Counted from the stretch's first letter, positions 10,396-23,133 are shown. The stretch is 64,000 nucleotides of DNA from Cristatella mucedo (GCA_009760855.2 WPIO01000047.1:1137001-1201000); one strand, 5' to 3'. The notes: generated by a model not told the origin, from the sequence alone. Numbers and translations are program-made.

Positions 10396-12234
10396 TACTT
10401 GAGCTAGCCGTAGAAAGAATGAGGCGAACACGATCGTTTTTATTTATAATTCCAGATCGAATAGCAGCTGGTATGACCTATAACCCTTGCTCAGCAGAGT
10501 TACTAGAATACAATAGACGACGCCGTGCATCGCCCGGTAGCGACGCACTCACAGCGGTTCTCGAGAGAAGCCTTGACAGTTTGACCCCCGCTCTCGGAAC
10601 GATCGGTAGCCTACCGCGAAGCCAGACTCAGGCTGCACAGCTCCCGATCTTGGTGCTCCTGCGGTGGCTGGCTGGCGTCGGCTTGATTAGTGGGCTGCCT
10701 CCTCTCGCTCGAGCGTGGGCAGCCTCGTAGCTCGCAGAGGACATGCTTCGGCAGCGCGCCGGCTGTATGGCGTCTGACCAGCGGATCCCGCAAGAAGCCG
10801 GCTTGGGAACCGACCGCTGCTGCTTACAGTCTCTCGGCTCGACCTGCCCTTGGAGCTGTGTCGGACGAGCCAAGCTGGCCGATTGGGCTGGCGCCTTGGC
10901 GGTCTGGATGCCGCTGGCCGACGGCCTAGCCGGCGAAGCCGAGACTTCACTGGGCGTCGGCAGCCGAGCAGCACTCAATACGGGTCTCGCGGGGCGGGAC
11001 CTGTGGGAAGCACTCGAGCTGTGCCGGCTCCTTTCGCCGGACGAGACCGATCCCGATCTGGACAAGGCATCCAGCGAGTCCAGATGCAATGTTGCTGCAG
11101 CAGTCGGTATAACGATATTCAGCGTGCCGACTCCGTCGTCTGCTTCGGAGGCTGATTGATCTAACGCAGGTAATAAGACAAGTGTGATGTTGATAGAGCC
11201 TATCAGATACTATTTCAGGGAAGCTGCCCTGCGAACCGCTACAGATCTGGCCATGGTCAAGGAAGCATTTAAGCAGCAGCAGCAGCAGAAGAAGAAAAAA
11301 CGACTTGATACCCCATGACTAAAAAGTAGCCAGCTTTACATATTCATTAAGTGAAAGTGCAGCACACAGAAACAACGTTCTACAATCAATGAAAAGAAAA
11401 TGGTCTGTAGCTACTACAGTATTTACTCCGCAATTAAGACTAAGCCAGAAATAAGCACTGGCATGTTTTCTCAGGAGGCCAGTAGTATAAGCCCTGCCCA
11501 AAAATAAGCTCTCCTCTAATCATCACGGATAGCAGAAAAGATAACATTGCACGTTTTTCGGGCAACTGCGTTTTTGAAACCGAAAAAGCCCGGTGCACAC
11601 TAGCAGGTTTGAGGAAAGCGGTCAATGTTGCCACGTACTTTTTAAGGTGACCCAGAGGTCTGGTAGTCTGGAGAATCAACCAGAGCCCCGCCGAGTTAAG
11701 GACATTAGGAACTTCTTTCCAGAGAAAGGAATAGATCGAATAATCACTCCTGAAGAAAATGACTAACTTGAACATTGAATAAAGAGATATCAGCATGGAA
11801 ACGTTGTGAAGCCTAGCCTGCAAGAGGTCGTAACGTAGACGGAGGATTTACGACACCAAATCCCTAATAGCTGGGTTGCAATGAATGAGCAATGATCAGA
11901 CTAAATGGACAGACATTGCTCATTCAATGAGTGCCCTGTTGCTAGATATAAGAGATTTGGGCAAGCGGTTCAACAGGAAATGGATTCAAGAAACACAGGC
12001 CGAAATTCAAGGTTTGGATATTTATGACCATCTCCCAGATGGAGATAACATGACTGTAGTTGGATAAATGTAGATTTTGTAGATGAACAAATGAAGACTG
12101 ATGTGCATGAAAAAATAAGACATCCCTGAAACTAAACCCTAGTACGTCTAAGGGAGTACAAGTTAATGTAAGAATCAGTTGTATTTTTGAGGAAAGAGAA
12201 ATTATTAATACTTATAACAATCATAATATAAAAA
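10396..12234. other. Unclassified, with a GC-rich block at 10500-11150
   Basis: The GC-rich part keeps several long open frames on both strands (10628-11089 minus; 10743-11159 plus), which suggests composition rather than coding. A CAG run at 11273-11289 is followed by an AAG/A-rich stretch. At 11885-12067 a plus frame of 60 codons with ordinary amino-acid make-up ends before a short spacer; it matches nothing I know. It could be a piece of an unrecognised element. Confidence 0.4.
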
Positions 12235-13705
12235 ATACATTTGTATAAGCACTCACAGAGAACGAAGTCTCTGTATAGAAACTTTATTTATGTTGTAAAG
12301 GGAGCGTGATCAAATGCTTAGTGGTAACATGTACAATGTCAACAAGCCTATCGTCATTCAAAGTGACACACAAGGTGTCAAAATGCAAAATGTTGCGAGA
12401 GGTAGTATGCACAATGTCAGTCTTCATAGCCACACAAGGGACAAATCGTACGGACCCACTAAATGCTGTGATAAAGTGTTCCGCTTGCGGATCCTTTTTA
12501 AATGCCGAAAGTTCAGGGATGTCTTCACGTCGGTCGGAAGCGAGTTCCAGAGTTTGGGAGCACACTAAAAAGTGGAAGGTTTCTGCGGGATTTGAGGTTT
12601 TGACGAGGCGCAGGTGTGCGATTTGATAAAAAACGTAGATAGAATGATGTCTAACCAGGTAGGGAGTAGTTCTGAAGGTAGGCTGGAGCCAGAGCGTGAA
12701 AGAGACCGAAAACTGAGTGACAGAACCTTGAAGTCGATGCACTGCTTGATTGCAAGCCCGAGCAGGTCTGTAAGAAGCTGTGCGATGTGGCAACTGTGAT
12801 ACTCACGAACGACAAGCCTAGTTGCACTGTTTGCACCGAGCTGTAAGTGCCTGATTGCACAGGCTGTGGAAAAGCAAGCAGTGCGTTGCACAAGTCACGA
12901 TCGGATGCTAAAAAAGCATGGAAGAACTTAGATTTAGTAGCCCTATCTAGGCAAGCCCCAATTTCAGCAATGTTATGTAGCCAAAAGTGGGAGGTCTCGA
13001 CTGAGGAGCTGATGTGGTCGTATAGTGCGTGGTCACTTTGTAACAGAGCACAGATTTTGAGCAGACATTTTGCAACAGGAGAAATGCTGACAGATTTGGT
13101 TTTGAGAATTAATTTTTTACACTCCTGAGTCACGCTTGGTTTGCCCATAACTAGTAAGTTGGTTTTATCGTCATTTAATTTGAGAAAGTTTGTTGCCACT
13201 TTTGTGAGGATGTCAGAAATACACACAGCAAGGGAGCTGAGAGAATTCAAAGCTAGGGAGGGCTTAGGAGGGCTCAAAGCAAAGGTACAAATGCGTGTCA
13301 TCTGAATATGGTGAAGGCCTAGATTTTGCTTGACGATCACGTCAGCAAGAGAGAAAACATAAACTGTAAAAATAAGCGGACCGAGCACAGAGCCCCTAGG
13401 TACCCAATACTCCAGTGGCTGATCGGATGATCTTCGTCTGTTTACATCAATACTCTGGAGTATCCCACTGAGATTGGACCTAAACCATTGCAGTTCAGTG
13501 TCAGGGCAGGTGCTCGAGAAGGACTTGATGATCAATAGTATCAAACGCTGCCGACGATCGAGCAAACCAAACAGGGAGACTTCACTCAATCCTACATTCC
13601 TGATAAGGCCGTTAAGCACCTTAAGCAATACGGACTCTGTGGAGTGATTAGTTCTAAAGGTATACTGGCACTTACTTGCTATGTTTGAAACTTCATATGC
13701 AAAGC
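12235..13705 (-). pseudogene. Decayed LINE-1 copy (RT to 3' end)
   Basis: A minus-strand open frame at 12651-13628 (325 codons) translates as LINE reverse transcriptase. It has a WFRSNLSGILQSIDVN block, a GSVLGPLIFTVYVFSLADVI block and FLKLNDDKTNLLVMGKPSVT. The catalytic YADD box is damaged (HIQMTRICTF in this frame), which shows frame changes. The 3' terminal block complementary to AGTTCTCT...GGCGC lies at about 12245-12290. The copy begins within the RT (ETSHIASKF-like region near 13700) and is 5'-truncated. It is inactive. Confidence 0.88.
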
Positions 13706-14261
13706 CTGATGCTGAGTGACTTGAATGCGTTCAACGTGCCTATCGGATGTTTCGAGCTTACAAGTTTCAGAAGAAGTAGACGTCCTATAAGGCAGCAGCA
13801 GGCGGTACACTTCTTTACGTTAACTATTGCTGCTCGAATTGCTAGACACGATTCAACCCAACTTGCTGTTTAATTAAAGGTACTACTAACCGGAAGGAAG
13901 AAGAAACAATACCCGAGGTCTCAGTGGACACAGAGGTTGAGGGATATAAATACTCTTTTACACAGTGGGTCTCGCGGCATTTTTTCGTAGATTCCACTCT
14001 TCCATTCAGCCGCTAGCGATTTCTAGCTTTCGCAAAATTGGTACCCTTACAACTAATATTCCCTTGCTGCCTACTTAGTGGTGCGACCTTAAAAACCCAG
14101 AATCTGAACCACCCAACCTTGAAATAAAAAATTCAGTGGTCTCGGGTATACATAGATAGAGCCATACCTATATACAAGTACATCGCATTGCTAGCGATAT
14201 GGATTATCAGTAACTATATATATATAGTTACCGATATTCTATATCGCTTTCTCTCTCTCTC

Positions 14262-14305
<44 letters not shown>

Positions 14306-15111
14306 TGTATATATCATTTGCGGTTCCTGAATATAACGGCCGTAATCAGACCTTGAAGAGACTGTTTGCTAACGTCAAACTAACAATAAAACCATACCTT
14401 AACCCTTAATTATTGATGGCCCTGTCCCAGCAGACTCGCATGCTTTTATTTAAGATCAAATTCACAATGTATCTAAGCCGGAGGCTTGGATCCACGTATG
14501 TGGTAATATGCGATTAGGCGGCATGCAGGCCGGGCTATAGTCAGCGAGTTGAGCTCGAGGAGTCACTCTCTAGAGGTACAAGAGTTTCTAGGAGTTACTC
14601 TCTTGCCACTGGTAGTTACTCTCTTGCCTCCAGTCATGCAGTTGAGAAGTACTCTAGGCACCTTACGACAGCCGTTGCAAGCCCTGGATGACCGTTGAAG
14701 CATGCAGCCATCCGTCGCAATCGAAAGGACTTCCCTACGCTATGAATTTGGACTGGTTACATTAAGGAACGGGGCCTCTCTTCCTTCCTCTGGCGTGTTC
14801 CTCTTATGCCATCGTTTCTGCTATATTAGTGCTGCACCTGTAAGTCGTTAGCCATGCCCAAGGTTCAGGGCTTCTCTGCTATTCGTCGGGCTTCGACCGG
14901 AACTAGTACTGTTAACCGCAGTGTTTTCGGCTTATTTACTTCTAAACGTGGAAGCGGCTGCACCCACTTTGTAAAATATATGTTTTGTCCTTGCATGAGT
15001 TGAACCTAGACCTCAGACACCACAGTTTAGATTCATATTCTTTGCCCTTTAACGGTGTCTTTACTAGCTAAGTCTAGGACCCTGATTGAACCACTCAAAT
15101 ATAACCTTATC
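13706..15111. other. Unclassified DNA including an (AT)n tract
   Basis: A TA run lies at about 14262-14303. A block around 13733-13775 (AACGTGCCTATCGGATG) resembles 25368-25405, a hint of another old dispersed repeat. TACTCTCTTGCC-type motifs repeat around 14570-14630. A diverged piece of repeat D may lie near 14820-14860. Confidence 0.4.
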
Positions 15112-15322
15112 TGGTGAGTCGTGATGGTTCAATAGGTAAGGGGGCTGCTTTTCACGACCTCGGCCCCGAGTTTGTGGGTTCGAATCCGGTGGTGGGCAAT
15201 CATTTATTGCCGCTAGTGATAGTGCGTAGTGATAGTGATAAAGTGGATAGTACGTAGCAAGCGGTAGTGATAGCCGTAAAGGCTCTTCCGTCGCTATATA
15301 AAAAAGGGTGTTGAATCAGCTA
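15112..15322 (+). mobile_element. SINE A with internal expansion
   Basis: The head GTGAGTCGTGATGGTTCAAT, CTTTTCACGACCTCGG and the B box GGGTTCGAATCC are followed by ATTTATTGCCGC. After an extra stretch of GTGATAGTGCGTA-like tandem units comes the normal tail (GGTAGTGATAGCCGTAAAGG, CTCTTCCGTCGCTATATAAA), ending in TTGAATCAGCTAG. The extra units make this copy longer than the others. Confidence 0.88.
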
Positions 15323-15369
15323 GTATATACAGTACATGTACAAACGAATCAGTTCATCATAGCCTTTAC

Positions 15370-15520
15370 TTGGTCCGTGTGAATTGTCATTGGTGTGAAC
15401 ATGCGTGCTGCCGCTGTGGATGCCATTACTAACCATATAAACAAGCTTTCCTTAAAGCATATGTTGAGTGCCTAGAAATATATTAAGTTTGCTGAGGTCA
15501 TTATGATAATGTCATTATAA
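15370..15520 (+). mobile_element. LINE-1 3' end fragment
   Basis: Contains the 3' UTR pattern GAACATGCGTGCTGCCGCTG, TTACTAACCAT and the terminal hairpin region TGCCTAGAAATATATTAAGT. Heavily 5'-truncated or decayed. Confidence 0.6.
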
Positions 15521-15724
15521 GTATTATTATCCATTAGTAAACGCAATAGTTCCTAGACGTATACATAATAGCACCTCAAATCCATGAAAATCGAGTGAGA
15601 GTATTACTGAGGCAAAGTAAAAAAGAAAGTGACCTCTGCTTCATCCAAGCCCACATACGATCTGTGACGAAGTCGAAAAGGGCCGAGTCGCCTGATGACT
15701 GGCGTTGCAACGGTAGACTTGACA

Positions 15725-15990
15725 GTTGTTGCGGTTAAAAAGCTCGTAGTTGGATCTCGGCTCTAGGTTGGCGGTCCACCTCGAGGCGGTTACCCCCTGT
15801 CCTGGGCTACCTGCCGGTTTTCCCTTGGTGCTCTTAACTGAGTGTCTCGGGTGGCCGGAACGTTTACTTTGAAAAAATTAGAGTGTTCGAAGCGGGCTCT
15901 TCGCCTGAGTATCTGAGCATGTAATAATGGAATAGGACCTTGGTTCTATTTTGTTGGTTTTCGGAACTCGAGGCAGTGACCGGCCGCGAT
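15725..15990 (+). rRNA. 18S rRNA-like fragment (V4 region), not a gene
   Basis: Begins GTTGCGGTTAAAAAGCTCGT, the near-universal sequence at the start of eukaryotic 18S V4. It continues through GGCCGGAACGTTTACTTTGA, AAAAATTAGAGTGTTC and TAATGGAATAGGACCTTGGT, and then TTTTCGGAACTCGAGG. Similarity stops abruptly on both sides, so only about 260 of roughly 1800 bases are present. It is a pseudogene-like fragment, inserted DNA or possibly an assembly join. The V4 part could help identify the organism. Confidence 0.85.
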
Positions 15991-16623
15991 AGGCACGGCT
16001 TTCTGCGGTCTATTATTGTAGCGCGCCGATGAAGCGCTTACTCGCGAGGCTTCGTGCGGCACATTCCAGTCTCAGTTGGGCTGCTCCATGCATCTCCTGC
16101 TCCAGATGCTTTTCGAGAGTTTTCCCGATTCACACGCTTCGACTCTTTAGCCGAAGCAAACGCGTGCGGCACGTTCGTAATAAGAGCTTGCGCAGCCGGC
16201 TAGTTCGAACCTTGCTCTCCCTGCTAGCGTAGCTGAATGCCTGAATGCCTACTCACAGAGCCACAGCCACGCCAGCCGTATGCTGCCTGCCGCGCGTACC
16301 GCCATGGGTACCGCAACTTGCAGCTGCATGGCCGTCTTAATCAGTCAGAGATCTCCAGTTTCTTGTAAGTCGAGTCTACTCGGGGTTCGCTCTGCTGTTA
16401 TTAGAAACGGCGAGCGTATGCTAATCTTGTGTGACTCGATCACTCTCCCGGTTAACAGTTTCGGTAGTGGTACGAAGCTAAAGCTGCTAGTCGCAATGTA
16501 TCACAGCCAGCTGCAGCTTCTTTCCATGCGCTCGTCGCCTGAGAGCCTCTTGTATATACCCACACGGTGTGCTCGTGCTGCACGCCTCCGCGTTCCTACT
16601 GATCCCACAGTCTGCCCGTCCGT
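15991..16623. other. Unclassified DNA
   Basis: Follows the 18S-like fragment directly and does not resemble the downstream part of 18S. The plus open frame 16280-16792 runs into the CT tract and owes half its length to it. Confidence 0.4.
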
Positions 16624-16739
<116 letters not shown>

Positions 16740-16864
16740 CATCTCTAGCTCTTTCTCCACTGCACCGTCCTCTAGCCTTCTGGTTATCATGAACCACAAT
16801 GGTACAATCTAATGTTAAGCAAAAGGTGTTACACTTGCATGACTGGTTATAATAGCAATATTAA

Positions 16865-17490
16865 TGAAAAAATGGTAAGACATTTGTATAGCACCATCAG
16901 AGAACATTATCTCTTTCTAGGGACTTTAAATATGCTGTAAAGGAAGCATATCAATGTAGTTCGTGGTGACATGCACAGTGTCAGCACACAATAACACACA
17001 AACGCAAATTCACACGGACCCAGCAGCTGTTGTGAGGAAAACGTGCTTTTTTAGCTTCTGTTTGAATGTCGTCAAGTCACGGGATGTCGTTATGTCAGTC
17101 GGGCATGAGTTTCAGGCTTTGGGAGCATACGAACTAAAGGCTACGTCTCCTTATGATTTGAAGTTTGTTTGAGGTACAGCAATACGACCTGGGTCATAAG
17201 AGTGGGTGATGACGCCTAGCCTGCTAAGGAGGTAGTTCTGACAGGTAGGCTGGAGCAAGGGAATGAAGAGACCTAGAAGTGAGTGCCAGAACCTTCAAGT
17301 CAATAAGCTGCTGGGTTGGGAGCCAGTACAGGTCGGCAAGAGGTAGTGCAATGTGGTAACTGCGATGCTCACGACAAGCCTAGCTGCAGAGTTGTGTACC
17401 TACCGTAAGTGCCTGCTTGTACAGACAGGAATATCTGCAGTAGTGAGTGACAGAAGTCTAGATGAGACGTCAGAAATTGGTTAGTTACAG
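16865..17490 (-). pseudogene. LINE-1 3' fragment
   Basis: The left edge holds the complement of the LINE 3' hairpin (TATAGCACCATCAGAGAACA) and the following 3' UTR. Further right the complement of the C-terminal ORF is seen (ATGTCGTCAAGTCACGGGAT, TTTGGGAGCATACGAACTAA). No long frame survives. Confidence 0.82.
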
Positions 17491-18269
17491 CCGGAACAGA
17501 AGTGTCACGAACAAGCTACCGCATCCGTATATTATGGCAAAGCTCCGAATGGCCACTAGCGGTGGATGAGGCTCGGCATCTTGCTTTGGTACTGATTCTT
17601 GTGAGACTTTATTAATGAAGGGTCTTCCACATTACTGGCTATTAGGACACGAGCGTTACTCAATCTTGATCCTCCACACATCATGCCAACGTCTGCAATG
17701 GCTAGTGAAGGAGGTAGGCATCTGACTGCTGCCACCACTAATTGCCTGAGCTGCTCCCCCCAAAATTTTAAACAACGATCAGGAACAAGACCCCATGGCT
17801 TCAATTGACTGCAGGCCAAACCCTATTAGGTCTACGGCTTGCAAGAGATTAGCCGGACATCCTGCAGCCCAACGGATGGCCTCTGACCCTCGTTTCAGCA
17901 CCAGTCGGTACACTCGCCCAGGAGAAAAAAGTTCCCGATATAGTCCATCTGGTTACCGTTGACCTGCTCTGTAAGTATTCTGCATGCAACACAGGCACAG
18001 TCTGCACTGCTGGCACTGTAGGCTTATTTTGGCTCACCTAGCTGGAGGAAGAATGCCTGCAGCTGAGACCTGATCAATTTGCCATTGCTACAGAGTGCAT
18101 GTCTATGTGATGAACACTTCGTTATCTCGTGCACTACGGTCAGAGCACCGTAAGACCTGGCTGCATGCCCACTTTCCATAAGTAGCATAACTATTTTCTT
18201 ATCATGCTGCTCACTTGAGCCTTGTGTTCCATTCTGTACCCTGTAGTTCTAGAAATACCTATCTATATA

Positions 18270-18270
18270 A

Positions 18271-18318
<48 letters not shown>
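18270..18318. repeat. (TA)n microsatellite
   Basis: About 24 uninterrupted TA units following TATCTATATAACC. Confidence 0.95.
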
Positions 18319-18320
<2 letters not shown>

Positions 18321-18865
18321 ACACAAGCTAGTTCAGCGACAATCCCTCAAACTGCATCCAAGTGTCTCACAGTGGCTTACCGTGGTCTGGACCGTGTTCG
18401 TCAGGGTCTTCGATGACAATAATGAGCTGAACTAGCCAGTCGCCTAAGCTTTCATCACTGGTTGCCCTGCCGCCAACTGATGCAGAGGATAGGTAACTGC
18501 CGGCAGCAACTAGGCTCATCGTGGAGCACCGGTGGCAACAAATGTGGCAGCAGCTCCGAAGCTCTCCAGCTTGCTTCCAGCCTCCTGCTCCCCTTTTCTC
18601 TTCTAATGGCTTTATTCTGGCTGCGGTCAGCCCAGGGGCTGGCCTCTCCCTCTGATGGACAGGTGGGAGGAGGCAGTGCTGCCAGGTACCAGGGTAGCAA
18701 CATGAGCACCTGCCACACATTAAAAAATTTGTCCAGCCCGTTTTCGATCGGTAATTACTTTGACGATCGCTCTGCACAGGACGTCGGACTTGCCGGCCAA
18801 GGCTATTGCTTCAAGCACTAGTGCTCAGCAGACAATTACCCTCGTGCCCTGGTGACTTTGGAGTA

Positions 18866-18892
18866 GCAGCAGCAGCAGCAGCAGCAGCAGCA
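18866..18892. repeat. (AGC)n trinucleotide repeat
   Basis: Eight to nine AGC units. The plus frame reads it as an Ala run in a 66-codon open frame that shows no other gene-like feature. Confidence 0.9.
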
Positions 18893-18994
18893 AATCAAGC
18901 TGCTGGCAAGGCCGCGCTGGCCGATCTTGTCATTCCAACTCGAAGCTGCCACCTTGAGATGCCACTCGCTTCTTCCAATGCCTACCTGACTCAG

Positions 18995-19160
18995 CTATAC
19001 TTCTAACTTTATCTTTATTGCTTGAGATGAAGCCTGCTGACTTCCGAATGTGTACCGAAGGCAGCCTTGACTTTGAGTGGGCTGTAGATAACTCTCCTGC
19101 ATAATATCCACTTAATCTGTGTGGATTTATAGACATATATACAGTATATTGCAATGTAAA
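18995..19160 (+). mobile_element. LINE-2 family 3' end
   Basis: Shares TTGAGATGAAGCCTGCTGAC, CGAATGTGTACCGAA and TGAGTGGGCTGTAGATAACT with the copies at 21150, 33320 and 49420. The terminal ATTAC-type repeat is replaced by ACATATATACAGTATATTG. Confidence 0.72.
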
Positions 19161-20619
19161 ACAATCGGGGCGGCTGTTGCCAAGCCACCGGGGTCGGCCA
19201 GCCGGTGCCGTTAGCTACTGTCCTATACAGCCCCGGGGGGGGGGGGGGGGCACAAGAGGTAGTAAGTGCTTTCGGAGGTGCCCATGACTGATACCTAACC
19301 AGCCTTGAGCAATCTCTGATCAATCTGTAGACTTGGGGCTGAGCCAAAGACAGCACGGGATAGATCTTGCACTGAATCCATTGTCTTGGTGAGCAAGAGA
19401 AGTTCTTATAATTTTGACTCTCGAGTATTCAGGGTTGCCTGAAATCTATTCTTCTAAATTGTTATTATAAAATGGCTACTCTAAAAGCAGCGTTTTGGCT
19501 TAAAAGCGTATTTCTCTCGAGCCAAGACAAATAAAGAAGAGCCAATGTTGCCCGGGATTGGGTTGGCTATAAGGTTTCAGCAACATCATAGTCGAATTAG
19601 GAGCTGCAATACGCTGGGGCTGCTTGACACACTCTAGCCCATCTCTAACCCATCTCTAGCCCATCGGAGCCCCGTTGTAGCTGCCCTATACAGGCCACTT
19701 CCGACTTTCGACGTAGACGACGTGACTACCACGTTTGCACACGATGGTAGCTGGCCACCTTTCTTCCTGCCAGCGGATGGTAATACTAATACTAACAATA
19801 ATTATCTATAGACAAAATAATTTTATTATTATAACTAAAGATAATTATCAATGCATAAAATAACAGTGCCAACATTAGGAATCACTATGCAATTCTTCAA
19901 ATATTGGCACTGTGATCTTTATCTTGTGGGGTCTACTTTTGAAAGACTCCTGGTAACTAGGCACTTATCTACAGTGAATGTTTCAACACGTCGTGCATTC
20001 TTTCGCTTATAAATCAAGCCGGTCGTTTTACCCCTTTCTTCTAGTTGACTGTCCTTTACTATCGCACACGTTTCCTCTCACGATTAAAGCTGCAACTCTG
20101 AGTGCCACGCAAGCCTGCCAAAAACTGTGCTGCCTCTGACCATACGTCCGATCGAGCGTCTCCAGCTCGACTGAGTCGTCGACAGCCTAAGGGAACCAAG
20201 TTGTCCGACGAGAATTGGAGGCGGCTAACTGAACGCTGTAGAGTTCAACCCAAGCAGCAGAGTCGGTCGCAAGCCTAGGGTGCAACGCAAGCCGGTGGGA
20301 TGCAAGCGTTCGAGCTCGCTCTCTGTCGAAGGGCTGTTTTTCTGCACCAGACATTTCGTGCCTGGGGCGGACGCACCGCCCGTCATCGCGAACTGCCGCA
20401 TGCAGGTCGAAAGCTCGAGTCGCTGCGTCCAGCTGTCGCTACTTCGCCGATATGATCTGAGTCACCAGCCAATCAGCTACCGGCAGACCGATGCCAAAGT
20501 CGGCGGCGGCGGCGCCAGTGCGGCGCCTGGCTCACGGCTGCCTCCTGCTCGGACTCTTCTGGCCACTGCTGGACGAATCGTGTCTGAGGGCCGCGCGCAC
20601 CCTGCTCACCGATGGTTTT
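19161..20619. other. Unclassified DNA with a poly-G run
   Basis: A run of about 18 G follows CCCC at 19230-19250. An AT-rich stretch at 19780-19860 carries ATTATTATAACTAAAGATAATTA-like motifs. From about 20140 the sequence turns GC-rich with open frames on both strands (20280-20633 plus, 20473-20919 minus) that match nothing recognised. Confidence 0.4.
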
Positions 20620-21330
20620 GCCAAAAGATTTAACCAGCTCCCCGGGTCTGTTTCGGCTAGATTTTTGCAACTCCACTGTGGTTGGGCTACCGAAAAAAGC
20701 CAGCTGCCAGATGCATCCGGTGATGGATATGGCTGGGTGGCCAGTTTGCAACTCCCAGAGGTTTGACCGAGCGTTTTCTTTGCTGAAAGAACTTGGATGA
20801 CTGCCGGTTGGTCTGCGGTCGCAGAGCAAAGTTCTTACTCTTACCCACAAGGCTCGCCACGGCTTGGCACCCCCCTGGCTAGCTGAACTGCTGCACCATT
20901 TTGAGCCTCCTCGCGCCATCGGGTCTCTATGGACTATACACTGGCAGTTCCGTGTCCCCGCTTAAAAATCGTTGATGACAGAAGCTTTCGCTTAGCAAAT
21001 ACTAGATTGTGGAAATTGCTTCCACATTTCTTATGCAACGACATCCACTCTCCGTCTGCCGACTGAGGAAAATCCTTTCCAGCCGTCCTGAGCTGCCACT
21101 TCCACGCTACTCACTAACTCAATTGCTCACCTGAGTCCGCTATGCTTCTCACTTTGTCTTTGTTGCGTGAGATGAAGTCTGTTGTCTACCGAATGTGTAC
21201 CAAATCCCGCGTAGCCTTTGTGGCGGCTATACAAATAAACCTTCGTTGCACCCATGTAGTCTTCGTGGCTTTGAGGACTTACAGACGGAAATACATTACG
21301 TTACATCACAAGTAGTAAACGGCGACGTCA
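20620..21330 (+). pseudogene. LINE-2 family fragment (RT C-terminus and 3' UTR)
   Basis: Matches the minus-strand copy at 31755-32470 block by block. Shared blocks are GGTTGGGCTACCGAAAAAAG, GTGATGGATATGGCTGGGTG, CCAGAGGTTTGACC, GCAGAGCAAAGTTCTTACTC and TTACCCACAAGGCTCGCCAC. The 3' UTR follows from about 21140 and ends in ACATTACGTTACATCAC, the ATTAC-type terminus. Frames are broken by stops. Confidence 0.82.
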
Positions 21331-22963
21331 CGGTGCCGTTGGACAGAACGCAGAGGCCTCACGTCGGTGGCCTGGAACGAAGTGAATAACTCAGCCATAG
21401 CTATGCCATCCTTCGTACCATAGGCTAACAGTCTGCAGTGGCTCGACCTTTGGCAGTCATTGCTCCAGGAAGTATGTGACCGGCTAATAAAGCCTGCATA
21501 AGGGCCTTGGGTATCCCGTTCGCAGGCTGAGTTGTATTGGTTTTCGGACGCCCGCTCGGAGGCCGTGCGGTCCCTTTTCCTTTGCTGGTCGTGCGCTATA
21601 ACCCTTGCGACTCAGGCTGGAGCTGGAATCGCCAACTGTTGCAGTGGGGTAAGATTATAAACTAATACGATCTTAAATATGAGTCCTTTCGTGTGTTTAT
21701 CCAAGAGTCCATGCACAAAAATCGGCAACATCGCGCCTACGGCGTTGCCTTCGTGATATTTACAGTACTCCTACGACCGTATAGCTACGACGAGAATAGT
21801 GTTTAATTTATCGAGTACATGAAATAATTTAAAAATCTGCACATGTAAATAAAAATGCTCCCATATTTTAAATGGAACATTTAACTGTGCATTGGCTTAT
21901 GAAGTAGTGGCGAGCCGGGCATTGACCATAGTACATTAAATAATAACAGGTATGCAAAGGCTGAACAGACATTTCGCTGAAACCCGAAGCAGTAAGTGGA
22001 GCGAGTAGAAAGGACGAGCCTTCTAAAAGGAATGTTCACTCAAACAGTCTCTCAGTCTGCCCGTCGCTGATTGTAGCTACACCTTTGCCCAGCCGTAGAT
22101 TTACATGCACGGAATAAAATTTTTAAAGTGAATTTTCAAAATTGTGTACCGCAATGTTTTGCCGGTACATGCCTAATGTGCCTAACAAATCTATTGATGC
22201 TTTTCTCTTGTTGAAATGACACGATTCAGATTATGTAGCAACAATTCTCATACGATTCATGCACGATTTGAGTAGCCCCTTATAGAAAAACCGTTTAAGT
22301 TAAATAGGGATCCAACTTCGAAGCTAAAGCCTTTGTGTGTGCTTACGTTTTGCAGACGAAGCAAAGAAACATAGAAGTGTCCATGGGCATTTAAGACCAT
22401 CGCACAGAAAATTCCTACTACGGTAAATGCGCCAGTACCCTCTCTAGCTCCATGGCAAAGCGTCAAAGCAGGTTCTGTTGACAGTGCAGCTGAGACTGGC
22501 TACATTACCAACAGGGCGGTAGCATTGTATTTACTTCATCGCCCCATCTGCGAACCGTAGCACTTCAAGGCCTTGAACTTCAAAGTGGAATCCCTATTAA
22601 ACTTCAATGGGTTTTCCTCTAATAGAATATATTTCATTCTAGAATGCAAGCGCTGATAGTGTGCCGTCCTCCCCCCCCCCGGCGGGCTGTGTGTCACCGA
22701 GCTGAGCGGTTACTTCTCTCCACGGAGAACTGGGGCCCACACCTTGGTGCTGTCACACACCGCATCGTTCACACAGTTTCCCGAAGAGCTTCCGGTACGC
22801 AGCTTTAACGCCAAGGGCATCAAGGCACCTCTCATCACCCGGGTACCAAAACCCGAGCGTTCCAATGACAAATGGCTGGACAGACACTGACGCCCGACCC
22901 GGGGACCGGAAGTCACTCGCGATGCCTGCGTATTTCGTGATCTCTATCTCATCTTATAATTTG
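21331..22963. other. Unclassified DNA
   Basis: Includes an AT-rich region at 21790-21900 and a C run of about 10 at 22671. Short minus frames (22257-22466, 22710-22916) have no recognised similarity. Confidence 0.4.
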
Positions 22964-23133
22964 CTAGCTGATTTAACAGCCTCTTTTGTATAACCATTGA
23001 AGAGCTTTAACGGCTGTCACCGGCACTTGCAGCTGCAATAAAGGATCACCTACCGCTGAATTCGAACCCACCACCTAGGGACCGAGGTCGTGAAAAGCAA
23101 CCACCTTACCTAGTGTGCCATCACGGCTTATTG
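22964..23133 (-). mobile_element. SINE A, nearly full length
   Basis: On the minus strand the order is head (GCCGTGATGGCACACTAGGT), CTTTTCACGACCTCGG, B box GGGTTCGAATTC, the ATCCTTTATTGC middle, TGACAGCCGTTAAAGCTCTT and a terminus ending AATCAGCTAG. The A and B box regions remain readable, so the RNA polymerase III promoter layout is visible. Confidence 0.9.

Larger units (their letters stand above)
17491..18994. other. Unclassified DNA, some possible old coding
   Basis: A TA run at 18270-18318 and an AGC run at 18866-18892 lie here. On the minus strand, 17849-18037 and 17556-17819 are short adjacent frames in a segment with non-biased composition. In another phase a Cys-rich stretch (CQQCRLCLCC) is visible near 18000. 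I cannot assign it, and stops interrupt every phase. Confidence 0.4.

Noticed and set aside
10628-11159. GC-rich coding gene
   Set aside because: Four or more overlapping frames on both strands point to composition, not coding.
15725-15990. A functional rRNA gene
   Set aside because: Only the V4-region fragment is present; both flanks leave the 18S sequence abruptly.
22964-23133. A tRNA gene
   Set aside because: The tRNA-like head lacks a full cloverleaf and continues into a repeated SINE tail; the same holds for 34961, 39545 and 46755.
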